A stretch of 8,705 nt of DNA from Chryseobacterium gleum (lineage in GTDB: Bacteria; Bacteroidota; Bacteroidia; Flavobacteriales_D; Crocinitomicaceae): contig CALPSU020000094.1 in NCBI GenBank assembly GCA_943326315.2, forward strand, positions 1 to 8,705. Direction: 5' to 3'. The translations under genes and the position numbers were made by a program. The notes under the pieces are model-generated. The model ran no database searches. It worked only from the letters and a program-made list of their open reading frames with translations, and was not told the origin of the DNA. Positions 1 to 7,944 of the stretch are shown piece after piece (positions within the stretch are counted from its first letter, which is position 1; the number at the start of each line of letters is the position of its first letter).

Positions 1-1511
1 AATGCATATTCATCTCCATTTGGACCAGTTCTTAATCTATCAACAAATATACCGTCAAATAATTCATCTTGAATTCTCGCAGTTGCTTCATTATCATGTT
101 TGTTATTTTTATCAAATATTGCTTTGTCAATTACTGCGTTTATTTCAGCTAATAATTTTAACTCAATTGAATCTTTTACGTTACCATGTGAAACGTAGAA
201 AGGATCTGGTGCATACCCCGTTTTAGATTGATTTCTTGAGCCAACACCTTTTGATACACCTAATGGAATTACTGTATCATTTGGATCATGTTTAGCAGCA
301 GATACACGTTGGAAACGAACTCTTTCAAACTCATTTAAATATTCTTTCATTCCATGAACATCAAAAGTTACATTTGCAGCCTTCATTTCAGAACTTCCAG
401 CGTTATTTAATAATTTAGTTTTAAAAACATTTCCTCTAAAAGGTCTAAATTCATCAAAGTCTTCTGAAGATAGAGGTCGGTATACATCTAATACCCATTC
501 AGAAACATTTCCAGCCATATGATATAAGCCATAATCATTTGGCCAATAAGACTCCACATTTGCTGTTATATCTGCACCGTCATTTAAATGTCCAGCAACT
601 CCCATATAATCTCCTCTACCTCTTACAAAGTTAGCTCTTATTGCACCTTGAAATTCTTGCTCGTCATTTCTAACCCAATGGCCATCCCATGGATAAATTC
701 TTCTTTCATTAATATTTTCTTGTCCTGCACCTAAGTTTCCAATTAGACCATAAGCTGCAAATTCCCATTCAGCTTCAGTTGGAAGTCTATAACGAGGTAA
801 AAGAATACCATCTTCTTGTCTTACTATTCTTGTTCCTAATTTTTTTCCTTGTCTATTATTTGGATTTAAATCTTGAATATTATTAAGAACTTTCTCACTG
901 TACTGTCCTGCAAGGTAAGCTTCAGTATTGAATGTATTTTCATCTCTTTGTTCAATATTATAATCTAAAACACCTTCACGAATTAAAATGTATTCATTTA
1001 CCCTATCTGTTCTCCATTTACAATAATCAGAAGCTTGCAACCAAGATACACCAACCACAGGATAATCACGGTAAGATGGGTGACGTAAATAATACTCAAC
1101 ATATTTTTCTGAAAAACCTAATGGAGATCTCCAACAATTTGTATCAGGTAAAACGTTTTTACCAACTACAGGATATGTCTCGAAAGCACGAGAAATCCAA
1201 TACATATATTCACACCAATGAAAATTTGTAATTTCAGTTTGATCCACATAAAATGAAGATACTGTAACACGTGCTGCACGATTATTCCAATCATACATTA
1301 CATCTTGTTCCGCTCTTCCCATTGTGAAAGTTCCACCTTCAACTAGTACTAGACCTGGTCCAGTTTCTTGATCTACAAACGGCATTTTTTGAAAACCACC
1401 CGTTTGAGGATCATTATAAGCTGTTCCAGTTGTATCGGAAAACTCTGTGTAACAAGAGTTTAGCAACAACAAACAGCCAATAATCCCTGAAAAAAGTTTT
1501 ATATTCTTCAT
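1..1511 (-). CDS. gldJ: Gliding motility / T9SS lipoprotein GldJ, FGE-sulfatase fold (3' end outside window)
   Basis: GldJ is an outer-membrane lipoprotein required for gliding and for type IX secretion in Flavobacterium johnsoniae, where it stabilises its paralogue GldK. Translating the minus strand from ATG at 1511 gives about 503 uninterrupted residues that run off the window. Residues 1-20 form a lipoprotein signal ending in LLNSC, with Cys20 the predicted lipidated residue. An FGE-sulfatase-like domain follows from about residue 55: GGTFTMG (59-65), DQTEITNFHW (90-99), the GldJ-like stretch WLQASDYCKWRTDRVNEYIL, RLPTEAEWEFAAYG (from 242), RGRGDYMGVAGHLNDGADIT and MAGNVSEWVLDVYRP (from 332). 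The long insert between the TDRVNE and RLPTEAEW blocks, and the tail after the last block, fit GldJ better than GldK/PorK. No cysteine occurs after residue 332, so the catalytic cysteines of true formylglycine-generating enzymes are absent and the role is probably structural. F. johnsoniae GldJ is about 560 residues, so roughly 50 may be missing here. It lies 81 nt downstream of the PorP-like gene and has its own promoter candidate. Confidence 0.9.
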   Translation of the reverse strand, partial: MKNIKLFSGIIGCLLLLNSCYTEFSDTTGTAYNDPQTGGFQKMPFVDQETGPGLVLVEGGTFTMGRAEQDVMYDWNNRAARVTVSSFYVDQTEITNFHWCEYMYWISRAFETYPVVGKNVLPDTNCWRSPLGFSEKYVEYYLRHPSYRDYPVVGVSWLQASDYCKWRTDRVNEYILIREGVLDYNIEQRDENTFNTEAYLAGQYSEKVLNNIQDLNPNNRQGKKLGTRIVRQEDGILLPRYRLPTEAEWEFAAYGLIGNLGAGQENINERRIYPWDGHWVRNDEQEFQGAIRANFVRGRGDYMGVAGHLNDGADITANVESYWPNDYGLYHMAGNVSEWVLDVYRPLSSEDFDEFRPFRGNVFKTKLLNNAGSSEMKAANVTFDVHGMKEYLNEFERVRFQRVSAAKHDPNDTVIPLGVSKGVGSRNQSKTGYAPDPFYVSHGNVKDSIELKLLAEINAVIDKAIFDKNNKHDNEATARIQDELFDGIFVDRLRTGPNGDEYA

Positions 1512-1545
1512 ATTTTTTGTGTTTTTATTTTTTATTTTCAATTGG

Positions 1546-1574
1546 CAAATTTACTATATTAACGTAAGTTACAA
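1546..1574 (-). promoter_or_regulatory. Bacteroidota-type promoter for gldJ
   Basis: On the minus strand, TAAATTTG (1553-1546) matches the Bacteroidota -7 consensus TAnnTTTG exactly. A TTG (1574-1572) lies upstream with an 18-nt spacer, suitable for the -33 element. Transcription would begin near 1540, giving a leader of about 29 nt before the gldJ ATG. The site lies in the gap after the PorP-like gene, so gldJ could be transcribed independently of it. The match is by eye and start mapping was not available. Confidence 0.55.
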
Positions 1575-1585
1575 TAAAAGTTACA
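1566..1585. repeat. Short direct repeat AAGTTACA x2 upstream of gldJ
   Basis: AAGTTACA occurs at 1566-1573 and again at 1578-1585, a 12-bp period (about one helical turn). The first copy overlaps the proposed -33 element of the gldJ promoter. It may be a regulator site, but eight-base repeats in AT-rich intergenic DNA can arise by chance. Confidence 0.3.
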
Positions 1586-1592
1586 TTTTTTT

Positions 1593-2552
1593 TTAAAAAG
1601 ATGGACATGATATTGTTCTAAAGGTTACTGGTTTTGATTTACAATTTAAACTTAATCCTAAAGAAACCTCATGTGAACCACCTGATGTTCCATTGTTTAA
1701 CTTTGAAACAGTAATGTCATAACTGTAACCAATTTTAAAAGTACCTGTATTAATTCCTAAGGACAAAATAAATGCATCTTTATTTCTGAACCATGTTCCA
1801 AATGTGAAATTACTATATTTTATGTAAGTACCAATATTAATTTCTTGAAAACCATTTTGATATTGGTAAATAATATTAGGCATAATTGAAGTATGATTAT
1901 TATACTTTGATTTGTTTCCAATTTTTATTTCAGATCCAATGTGAACTGTATATCTAATAGGGGTATAAGATTTTCCTTTAATCAAAGATTCATCGGGTCT
2001 ATTTAAGTGATGTGCTGTAACTCCGAAGTATAAATTTTTTGAATACCCTAATAATCCTGCAGATGCGTCAAAATATCCAGTCGAACCTCCTCTTTGTTGA
2101 TCTCCGGATTCATATATAAATCCTTTTCTAGGATCAATCATGTCTCCAAATGTTAATTTGCTCCAATCAAGTGATTTTTGATAATAGGATGCTTGAGCCC
2201 CAAATCGGAATGAAAATTTTCTAGTAATTTTTAATTGATAAGAATATATCAATCCTAACATAGTAGTTTTTATTGTTCCTTGCCCTTGTTCATCATGTGT
2301 TGCTAAAACTCCAATTCCACCTGAAATATTTTTAAGATGTTGGTCATATGATGCGCTATATGTTGTGTAGTTTCCAGATAGGTTTGGCCATTCATTTCTA
2401 TAGTTTAATGAAAATCTTGGGCAACCATGACTTCCAGCAAATGCTGGGTTCAAATACATAGGATTAGCATAAAATTGAGTAAATGTTGGGTCCTGAGCAA
2501 ACACAGATTGTGTAGCTAATATTATAAATGATACAATAAATAATTTTTTCAT
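1593..2552 (-). CDS. PorP/SprF family type IX secretion membrane protein
   Basis: The 319-residue product belongs to the PorP/SprF family of outer-membrane beta-barrels. Members include PorP, which works with the GldK/GldN-type ring components, and SprF, which is needed to secrete the adhesin SprB. Residues 1-19 are a signal peptide, with cleavage likely before QDP. The family N-terminal signature follows at once: FTQFYANPMYLNPAFAGS (24-41), then NYRNEWPNLSGNYTTYSASYD. Alternating-hydrophobicity strands continue to HEVSLGLSLN near the end. The tail FRTISCPSF resembles the ending I recall for many family members, so the C-terminus looks intact. The ATG at 2552 gives a complete signal peptide and no Shine-Dalgarno sequence is present. 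Genomes usually carry several paralogues, often next to genes for large cargo adhesins; here the partners are gldJ and porU. I cannot tell whether this is the core PorP or a SprF-like accessory, so no symbol is given. Confidence 0.9.
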   Translation of the reverse strand: MKKLFIVSFIILATQSVFAQDPTFTQFYANPMYLNPAFAGSHGCPRFSLNYRNEWPNLSGNYTTYSASYDQHLKNISGGIGVLATHDEQGQGTIKTTMLGLIYSYQLKITRKFSFRFGAQASYYQKSLDWSKLTFGDMIDPRKGFIYESGDQQRGGSTGYFDASAGLLGYSKNLYFGVTAHHLNRPDESLIKGKSYTPIRYTVHIGSEIKIGNKSKYNNHTSIMPNIIYQYQNGFQEINIGTYIKYSNFTFGTWFRNKDAFILSLGINTGTFKIGYSYDITVSKLNNGTSGGSHEVSLGLSLNCKSKPVTFRTISCPSF

Positions 2553-2587
2553 TAAAAAGCGTTATACGAAATGAAAGAATTCTAGGA

Positions 2588-2622
2588 CAAATCTGACAAA
2601 TAGTTTTGTAATAATTTACAAA
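2588..2622 (-). promoter_or_regulatory. Possible promoter for the PorP-like gene
   Basis: On the minus strand, CAGATTTG (2595-2588) matches the TAnnTTTG -7 consensus at all but the first base. TTTG (2622-2619) lies 23 nt upstream as a possible -33 element. The predicted start near 2582 would leave a leader of about 30 nt before the ATG at 2552, similar to the gldJ arrangement. The -7 element is imperfect and the spacer is long, so this is tentative. Confidence 0.3.
2601..2608 (+). promoter_or_regulatory. Possible -7 element for porU
   Basis: TAGTTTTG matches TAnnTTTG exactly on the plus strand, but no TTG is visible at a suitable distance upstream. It would give a leader of about 95 nt. A second candidate, GATATTTG at 2691-2698, mismatches one base and would leave almost no leader. 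Neither is convincing alone. Confidence 0.25.
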
Positions 2623-2639
2623 TATTGTAATTCGTTTAT

Positions 2640-2656
2640 AATAATCAAAGATTATT
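2640..2656. repeat. Short hairpin-like inverted repeat in the porU leader
   Basis: AATAATC (2640-2646) and GATTATT (2650-2656) are perfect inverted repeats separated by AAA. Only one of the seven pairs is G-C, so an RNA hairpin would be weak, although a T-rich run follows. It lies upstream of porU and might be a protein-binding palindrome or simply AT-rich background. Confidence 0.25.
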
Positions 2657-2708
2657 TTCGTTTTTTTACTAATTCATTTCAAATGATGTTGATATTTGTA
2701 GTCTGAAA

Positions 2709-5700
2709 ATGTTAAAATTTATGATTAAACTGTTTAAGTTTTATTTCTTTTTATTGGCTTATTTTATCTTTTTTACTTGTAATTTACTTGCTCAAGACGG
2801 ATTGCAAGTTACTATTCCATGGGAAAACTCTAAAGTTGTTATTTATAATGGGGAAACTTTTTTAGTACCTTCAATTACAGATCAAAGTTTAGATAAAAAT
2901 AAACCAAATTTTTATCATATTCAAAAAACCAAATTTTCAATTCAGTCTAAAATATCATTAATACATTTTCAAACTTCTGAAGCTTTAGTTGAAGATATTA
3001 AATATTTATCAAGACAAAATATTAAAGTACCTGATAAGTTATTAATAGAATATAAAATCACTAAATCTGGATCTGAAACGTTTATTGTAACCAATCTTTT
3101 TCCTTTTATTCTTGAAAACAATGTTATCAAAAGAGTAGTTTCACTTAATTTTAATATAGAACCTATAACATCCTTAATAAAGAATGAAAAATCTCTTGTA
3201 AATTCTTCTTGCTTAGCAAACGGGATATGGTATAAAATTGCTATTAAGTCCGATGGTGTTTGTAAAATTGATAAAGCTTTTTTAGAAAGTTGTGGAATTA
3301 ATTTGGATGGTTTAAATCCAGCTTCAATAAATATTTATGGAAATGGTGAAGGAAGATTACCTGAATTAAATTCTGTTTTTAGAACGGATGATTTAGCAAA
3401 GAATGCTATTTTTATTTCTGGTGAGTCCGATGGTGTTTTTAATGATGGTGATTTCATTTTATTTTATGCTTGGGGTCCAAATAGATGGCACAAAAGTGAT
3501 GCTGGAGGATTTTATCAAGATAATAACATTTACTCTGACAATTCGTATTACTTCATCAATATAAATTCAAATTCTTCACCACTTAGGATTGAAACGATTA
3601 ATTCAAGTCCTCTTCCGATTACTCATTCAATTAGCTCTTATTCTTATTTTGATTCACATGAATCAGATCTTGTTTCCTTAGTTAGTGGAGGTCAAAGATG
3701 GTATGGTGAACTTTTTGATACAAATTTAAGTCAAGTTTTTAATTTTAATGTTCCAGATATCGTTTCTTCTTCTATTGTGAATTTTAAAGTTTCGATGGCT
3801 TCCAATGCGTCCAGTGTTTCAGGCACAAGTCAATCCTATAATGTAAATGGTGTAAATATGATTTCTCTACCTTTGCCTGTAGGTAATTTTGGAAGATCAG
3901 AAACCTCTATGCAGTTGTTAAATCCTAGTAGTTCTATCCCTTTAGAAATTAGCGTCACACGTAATTCTCCAAGTTTAAAAATTTATTTAGATCAGATTTT
4001 GTTAAATGCTAGAAGAAATTTAACTTTTATAAATTCTCAATTTAATTTTCGAGATTTATCTTCTGTAGGTATAAATAAGGTTGGTGGTTTTTCAATTTTA
4101 AATTCACCAAATTCACTTGTCGTTTGGGATGTAACTGACAGGCATATCCCTAAACATATAGATGGTGTTTTATCGGGGAATACTTATAATTTTCAAGTTC
4201 AATTAGATACTCTAAGAGAATTTGTAGCTTTTGATAATATAACTTTTAATGTTCCTGTAAAAGTTGGCCCGATAGAAAATCAAAATTTACATGCTTTAAC
4301 GCAAGCTGATTATTTAATTGTTACTAATCCAATTTTCATTGATCAGGCAAATAGATTAGCAGATTTACATAGAGGAACTGGTCTAAGTGTACATGTTGTA
4401 ACGACGGATCAAGTTTTTAATGAATATAGTTCAGGCATGTTAGATCCTACTGCAATTAGAAGTTTTGCAAAAATGTTTTACGATAGATCAATTTCAAATC
4501 CAATTACTGCCCCTAAATATTTATTATTATTTGGAGACGGGACTTATGATCCTAAAAATAGAATTGCAAACAATAATAATTATGTTTTAACCTATCAAGT
4601 ATTGAATTCTGAAGATGAAATTTCTGCATTAGTTTCGGATGATTATTTTGGTTTTTTTGACCCTTCTGAGTCGATGAATTCAACTGATTTGTTAGATATT
4701 GGGGTAGGTAGATTATTGATTTCAGATGTGACGATAGCAAAGCAACAAGTTGATAAAATAGAACATTATTTAAAAAATGGTTCTAATTTATTTTCTGATA
4801 ATACAACTAATTGTTGTGGAGGTACAGTAAATAATAGCACTTTCGGAGATTGGAGAAATAAATATGTGATTATTGCTGATGATGAAGAAAATGGATATTT
4901 TGTAAACCAAGATTCTGAGCCAAATTCAATTTATGTGAAAGCACATAATCCGGAAATGAATTGTGATAAACTTTATTTAGATGCTTATGCTCAAGTTTCC
5001 AATGCTGGAGGCCAAAGATTTCCTGAAGTTTATGAGGCAATTACGGATCGAGTTGATAGGGGAGCATTAGTAGTTAATTACGTTGGGCATGGCGGCGAGA
5101 CTGGGGTAGCAGAAGAAAGAGTTATTACAATTCCACAAATTCAAAGTTGGAACAATATTAATAAATTACATTTAATGGTAACTGCAACCTGTGAATTCAC
5201 TAAATATGATGATCCTTCAAGAGTTTCAGCAGGTGAATGGGCTTCTCTTAATCCAAACGGAGCGGCTATTGCATTAATGACGACTACTAGATCCGTATTT
5301 TTTGGTGTAAATACAATTGCTGGTGCTAAATTTTATGAAAATGTGTTTTCACGGGATGCGAACAATAAACCTTTATCTTTTGGAGAAATTATTAGGTTAA
5401 CAAAAAATGCATCAGGCGCATCGGATAATAAAAGAAGTTTTACATTGATAGGAGATCCTGCTTTAAAACTTGCATTACCTTACATGAAAATAGTTACGGA
5501 TAGCGTTAATTCAATTAGTCCTTCAATTCAGATAGATACAATACGTGCTTTAAGTAAAATTACAATTAAAGGACATGTGGAAGATTATTCATCCAATTTA
5601 ATTTCTGATTTTGAAGGTGTTATTTCTCCTACGATTTATGATAAATCTAAAATACAATCTACTTTAGGTCAGGATGCTAGTTCTCCGATTATTCCATTTG

Positions 5701-6563
5701 AACTTCAAAAAAATGCTTTATATAAAGGTAAAGCTACTGTGAAAAATGGTCAATTCACATTTTCTTTTATTGTCCCAAAGGATATTAACTATTCTTATGG
5801 AAAAGGAAAGCTTAGTTATTATGCTGAAAATGGAACTTACGATGCTGCTGGACAAGATACGAGATTAATTATTGGTGGAGTTGATCCAAATGGCATTCAC
5901 GATAATACAGGTCCTGAAATAACTATGTATTTGAATAATAAAAACTTTGTAAGTTCAGGTGTGACGGATGAAACTCCAATATTAATTGCGAAGTTAATGG
6001 ATGAAAATGGTATTAATACTGTAGGAAATGGTGTAGGTCATGACGTTTTAGCAATTTTGGATGGAAACACAGCAAAACCAATTGTTTTAAATGATTACTA
6101 CACTTCTGATTTGGATTCATACCAATCAGGTACTATTCAATATAATTTTTCAAAATTAGATATAGGTAGACATACTCTTTCTTTGAAAGTTTGGGATGTA
6201 AATAATAATTCCTCTGAATCTCATCTCGAGTTCTTTGTTCAAGGAAAAGAAGAATTAGCATTAGATCACGTATTAAATTACCCTAATCCATTTACTACTA
6301 AAACAGAATTTTACTTTGAGCATAATCAAGTTTGTCGTGAATTAGAAACTCAAATTCAAATTTTTACGATTTCAGGAAGAATTGTAAAAACACTAAATCA
6401 ATCTGTTTTAACAAATGGATTTAGAACAGCTGGTATTCAATGGAATGGCTTAGATGAATTTGGAGATCAATTGGCAAAAGGAGTTTATATTTATCGCGTA
6501 AAAGTGAAATCTCCAAGTGGTAAAATAGCTGAAAAAACTGAAAAATTAGTAATATTAAAATAG
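2709..6563 (+). CDS. porU: Type IX secretion sortase PorU (C25 gingipain-like peptidase)
   Basis: PorU is the cell-surface sortase of the type IX secretion system. It cleaves the C-terminal domain from cargo and couples cargo to anionic LPS or releases it. The product has 1284 residues, normal for the family. A hydrophobic signal peptide (about 1-28) ends near LLAQD. The PorU N-terminal region is recognisable from GIWYKIAIKSDGVCKI (W174) through IYGNGEGRLPE to FILFYAWGPNRWH. A C25 peptidase domain spans about 534-922, from ADYLIVTNP through YLLLFGDGTYDP to LIGDPALKL. The catalytic pair is intact: His794 in NYVGHGGE and Cys828 in TATCEFTKYDDP. A T9SS-type CTD occupies about 1187-1284, with NYPNPF at 1190-1195 and a GVYIYRVKVKS strand near the end; PorU is known to keep its CTD. 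The start at 2709 could instead be the in-frame ATG at 2721, which begins MIKLFKF and also gives a good signal peptide. porV follows 110 nt downstream, its functional partner in the attachment complex. Confidence 0.95.
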   Translation: MLKFMIKLFKFYFFLLAYFIFFTCNLLAQDGLQVTIPWENSKVVIYNGETFLVPSITDQSLDKNKPNFYHIQKTKFSIQSKISLIHFQTSEALVEDIKYLSRQNIKVPDKLLIEYKITKSGSETFIVTNLFPFILENNVIKRVVSLNFNIEPITSLIKNEKSLVNSSCLANGIWYKIAIKSDGVCKIDKAFLESCGINLDGLNPASINIYGNGEGRLPELNSVFRTDDLAKNAIFISGESDGVFNDGDFILFYAWGPNRWHKSDAGGFYQDNNIYSDNSYYFININSNSSPLRIETINSSPLPITHSISSYSYFDSHESDLVSLVSGGQRWYGELFDTNLSQVFNFNVPDIVSSSIVNFKVSMASNASSVSGTSQSYNVNGVNMISLPLPVGNFGRSETSMQLLNPSSSIPLEISVTRNSPSLKIYLDQILLNARRNLTFINSQFNFRDLSSVGINKVGGFSILNSPNSLVVWDVTDRHIPKHIDGVLSGNTYNFQVQLDTLREFVAFDNITFNVPVKVGPIENQNLHALTQADYLIVTNPIFIDQANRLADLHRGTGLSVHVVTTDQVFNEYSSGMLDPTAIRSFAKMFYDRSISNPITAPKYLLLFGDGTYDPKNRIANNNNYVLTYQVLNSEDEISALVSDDYFGFFDPSESMNSTDLLDIGVGRLLISDVTIAKQQVDKIEHYLKNGSNLFSDNTTNCCGGTVNNSTFGDWRNKYVIIADDEENGYFVNQDSEPNSIYVKAHNPEMNCDKLYLDAYAQVSNAGGQRFPEVYEAITDRVDRGALVVNYVGHGGETGVAEERVITIPQIQSWNNINKLHLMVTATCEFTKYDDPSRVSAGEWASLNPNGAAIALMTTTRSVFFGVNTIAGAKFYENVFSRDANNKPLSFGEIIRLTKNASGASDNKRSFTLIGDPALKLALPYMKIVTDSVNSISPSIQIDTIRALSKITIKGHVEDYSSNLISDFEGVISPTIYDKSKIQSTLGQDASSPIIPFELQKNALYKGKATVKNGQFTFSFIVPKDINYSYGKGKLSYYAENGTYDAAGQDTRLIIGGVDPNGIHDNTGPEITMYLNNKNFVSSGVTDETPILIAKLMDENGINTVGNGVGHDVLAILDGNTAKPIVLNDYYTSDLDSYQSGTIQYNFSKLDIGRHTLSLKVWDVNNNSSESHLEFFVQGKEELALDHVLNYPNPFTTKTEFYFEHNQVCRELETQIQIFTISGRIVKTLNQSVLTNGFRTAGIQWNGLDEFGDQLAKGVYIYRVKVKSPSGKIAEKTEKLVILK

Positions 6564-6590
6564 TAGAACAATAAAAGTTATTGATTTACG

Positions 6591-6598
6591 TATATTTG
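6591..6598 (+). promoter_or_regulatory. Possible -7 element for porV-ispF
   Basis: TATATTTG matches TAnnTTTG exactly in the 110-nt gap between porU and porV. The nearest TTG (6581-6583) is too close to be a standard -33 element. If used, transcription would start near 6604 with a leader of about 70 nt. An inverted repeat AAATAT-TAG-ATATTT lies at 6606-6620, just at the expected start. No GC-rich terminator hairpin separates the genes, so read-through from porU is also likely. Confidence 0.3.
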
Positions 6599-6673
6599 TT
6601 ATCATAAATATTAGATATTTCAAGAAGTTTAAAATGTTTTGAAAATATTTAGTTTAAAAAATAAAACAGTTAT

Positions 6674-7942
6674 ATGAAAAAAGAGTTTGCAGGTTTATTT
6701 TTAATTTTATCAATCTCGAATTTATCCTTATCTCAAAAACCAGGAGCAAATGCAACTGATTTGCAGATGAACACAATAACTACAGCGTTACCTTTTTTAT
6801 CCATAACTCCGGATTCAAGAGCAGGAGGAATGGGGGAAGCAGGAACAGCATTAACTCCAACTTCTGCATCTGTATATTGGAACACCTCAATGATGAGTTT
6901 TTCAAAAAACAAATCGGAATTAGGTTTTTCGTATACGCCCTGGTTGCGTCAATTGACAAACGATATTTGGCTAGGTTATTTGTCAGGATATACTAGATTA
7001 AACGATAGACATACTATTGGTGGAGCTTTGCGTTATTTTAGTCTAGGTGAAATAACATTTACAGATAATAATGGAAGTGTAATTCGAAATGATAAGCCTT
7101 CAGAATATGAAATTACTGGTGCGTATGCATTTAAATTGAGTAATAGATTGAGTGTTGGTTTGAATGGAAAATACGCCTATTCTAATTTAACAGGCGGTTT
7201 AGTTACTGGAGGCGCAAATACGAAAGCTGGTGTCGTTGGAGCAGCTGATTTATCTTTTACGTATTATAACGAAGAGGCAAAAATAGGAAATACCAATGGT
7301 GCATTTACTTTTGCTACAACTATTAATAATGTTGGTAATAAAATTTCATATTCTGAAAATTCAAAAAGAGATTTTATACCAATGGGGTTAAAACTTGCTA
7401 CTTCGTATAAGGCTAATTTGGATAAATATAATAATGTTTTAGTTGCTTTTGAGTTACAAAAACTATTAGTTCCTACTCCACCTATATATGTAAAAGATGG
7501 AGATATTACCAATAGTGGGGGAACAATCGCTTCAGGTAAAAACAATGATGTTGGAGTAATTGCTGGGATGCTTCAATCTTTTTCTGACGCTCCTGGGGTA
7601 TTAGCAAAAGATAATTCAGGTAAATTATTACAGAATTCAGATGGAACGTATCAAATTGTGAAAAATTCAAGATTGAAAGAAGAATTATCTGAAATAAACA
7701 TTGCAACAGGTTTAGAATACTGGTATAATGATGTATTTGCATTAAGAACTGGATATTTTCATGAGAGTAAAAATAAGGGAAATCGTAAATATGTCAATTT
7801 TGGTGTAGGATTTAAATATCAAAATTTAGGAATAGATTTATCTTATTTAGTTTCTGTAAGTGGAAAAAGTAGTCCATTAGCAAACACAATTAGATTTTCA
7901 ATACGATATATAATTAAAGATAATCGTAAATCTGAGCAATAA
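6674..7942 (+). CDS. porV: Type IX secretion outer-membrane shuttle protein PorV (LptO)
   Basis: PorV is a FadL-like outer-membrane beta-barrel. It binds the CTD of cargo emerging from the SprA translocon and delivers it to the PorU attachment complex. The product has 422 residues, slightly above the usual size of about 380-410. Residues 1-20 are a signal peptide, with cleavage likely before QKPGA. The family signature PFLSITPDSRAGGMGEAG (40-57) follows, then SASVYWNTSMMSF (W69, N70), matching the typical APDSR...GDAG...WNPA pattern. The remainder alternates polar and hydrophobic residues as in a barrel, for example IGGALRYFSLGEITF, and ends in NTIRFSIRYIIKDNRKSEQ. A Gly/Asn/Ser-rich loop around 275-315 (GDITNSGGTIASGKNND onward) probably lies outside the barrel. 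It follows porU on the same strand, the expected functional partner, and its stop codon lies 2 nt before the ispF start. Confidence 0.94.
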   Translation: MKKEFAGLFLILSISNLSLSQKPGANATDLQMNTITTALPFLSITPDSRAGGMGEAGTALTPTSASVYWNTSMMSFSKNKSELGFSYTPWLRQLTNDIWLGYLSGYTRLNDRHTIGGALRYFSLGEITFTDNNGSVIRNDKPSEYEITGAYAFKLSNRLSVGLNGKYAYSNLTGGLVTGGANTKAGVVGAADLSFTYYNEEAKIGNTNGAFTFATTINNVGNKISYSENSKRDFIPMGLKLATSYKANLDKYNNVLVAFELQKLLVPTPPIYVKDGDITNSGGTIASGKNNDVGVIAGMLQSFSDAPGVLAKDNSGKLLQNSDGTYQIVKNSRLKEELSEINIATGLEYWYNDVFALRTGYFHESKNKGNRKYVNFGVGFKYQNLGIDLSYLVSVSGKSSPLANTIRFSIRYIIKDNRKSEQ

Positions 7943-7944
7943 TT

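Larger units (their letters stand above)
2586..2630. repeat. Nested inverted and direct repeats between divergent T9SS genes (candidate operator)
   Basis: Three alternating half-sites are visible: TTGTAA (2606-2611), TTACAA (2616-2621) and TTGTAA (2625-2630). They form two overlapping inverted repeats: TTTGTAA-4 nt-TTACAAA (2605-2622) and TTACAA-3 nt-TTGTAA (2616-2630). Just to the left, GACAAAT occurs twice (2586-2592 and 2595-2601). The cluster overlaps the candidate promoters in both directions, as expected for an operator shared by the PorP-like gene and porU. The regulator is unknown, and the AT-rich background raises the chance of coincidental repeats. Confidence 0.4.

Noticed and set aside
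2..1231. Plus-strand open frames at 2-226 and 932-1231
   Set aside because: They lie antisense to gldJ, whose minus-strand frame is continuous over the region and rich in conserved motifs. Their translations are low-complexity His/Leu/Tyr/Gln-rich and resemble no family.
2640..2670. Hairpin followed by a T-rich run as an intrinsic terminator
   Set aside because: The stem has one G-C pair out of seven, and no gene upstream on the plus strand ends there; the neighbouring gene is divergent.
4552..4740. Minus-strand open frame of 62 codons inside porU
   Set aside because: It lies opposite the conserved C25 peptidase domain and its composition is that of an antisense shadow.
2709..6563. A secreted gingipain-type virulence protease instead of a sortase
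   Set aside because: The N-terminal region with GIWYKI and IYGNGEGRLPE, the length of 1284 residues and the adjacent porV are specific to PorU; gingipains are organised differently.
7264..7742. Minus-strand open frames inside porV
   Set aside because: They overlap each other and the well-supported porV frame, and show no recognisable domain.
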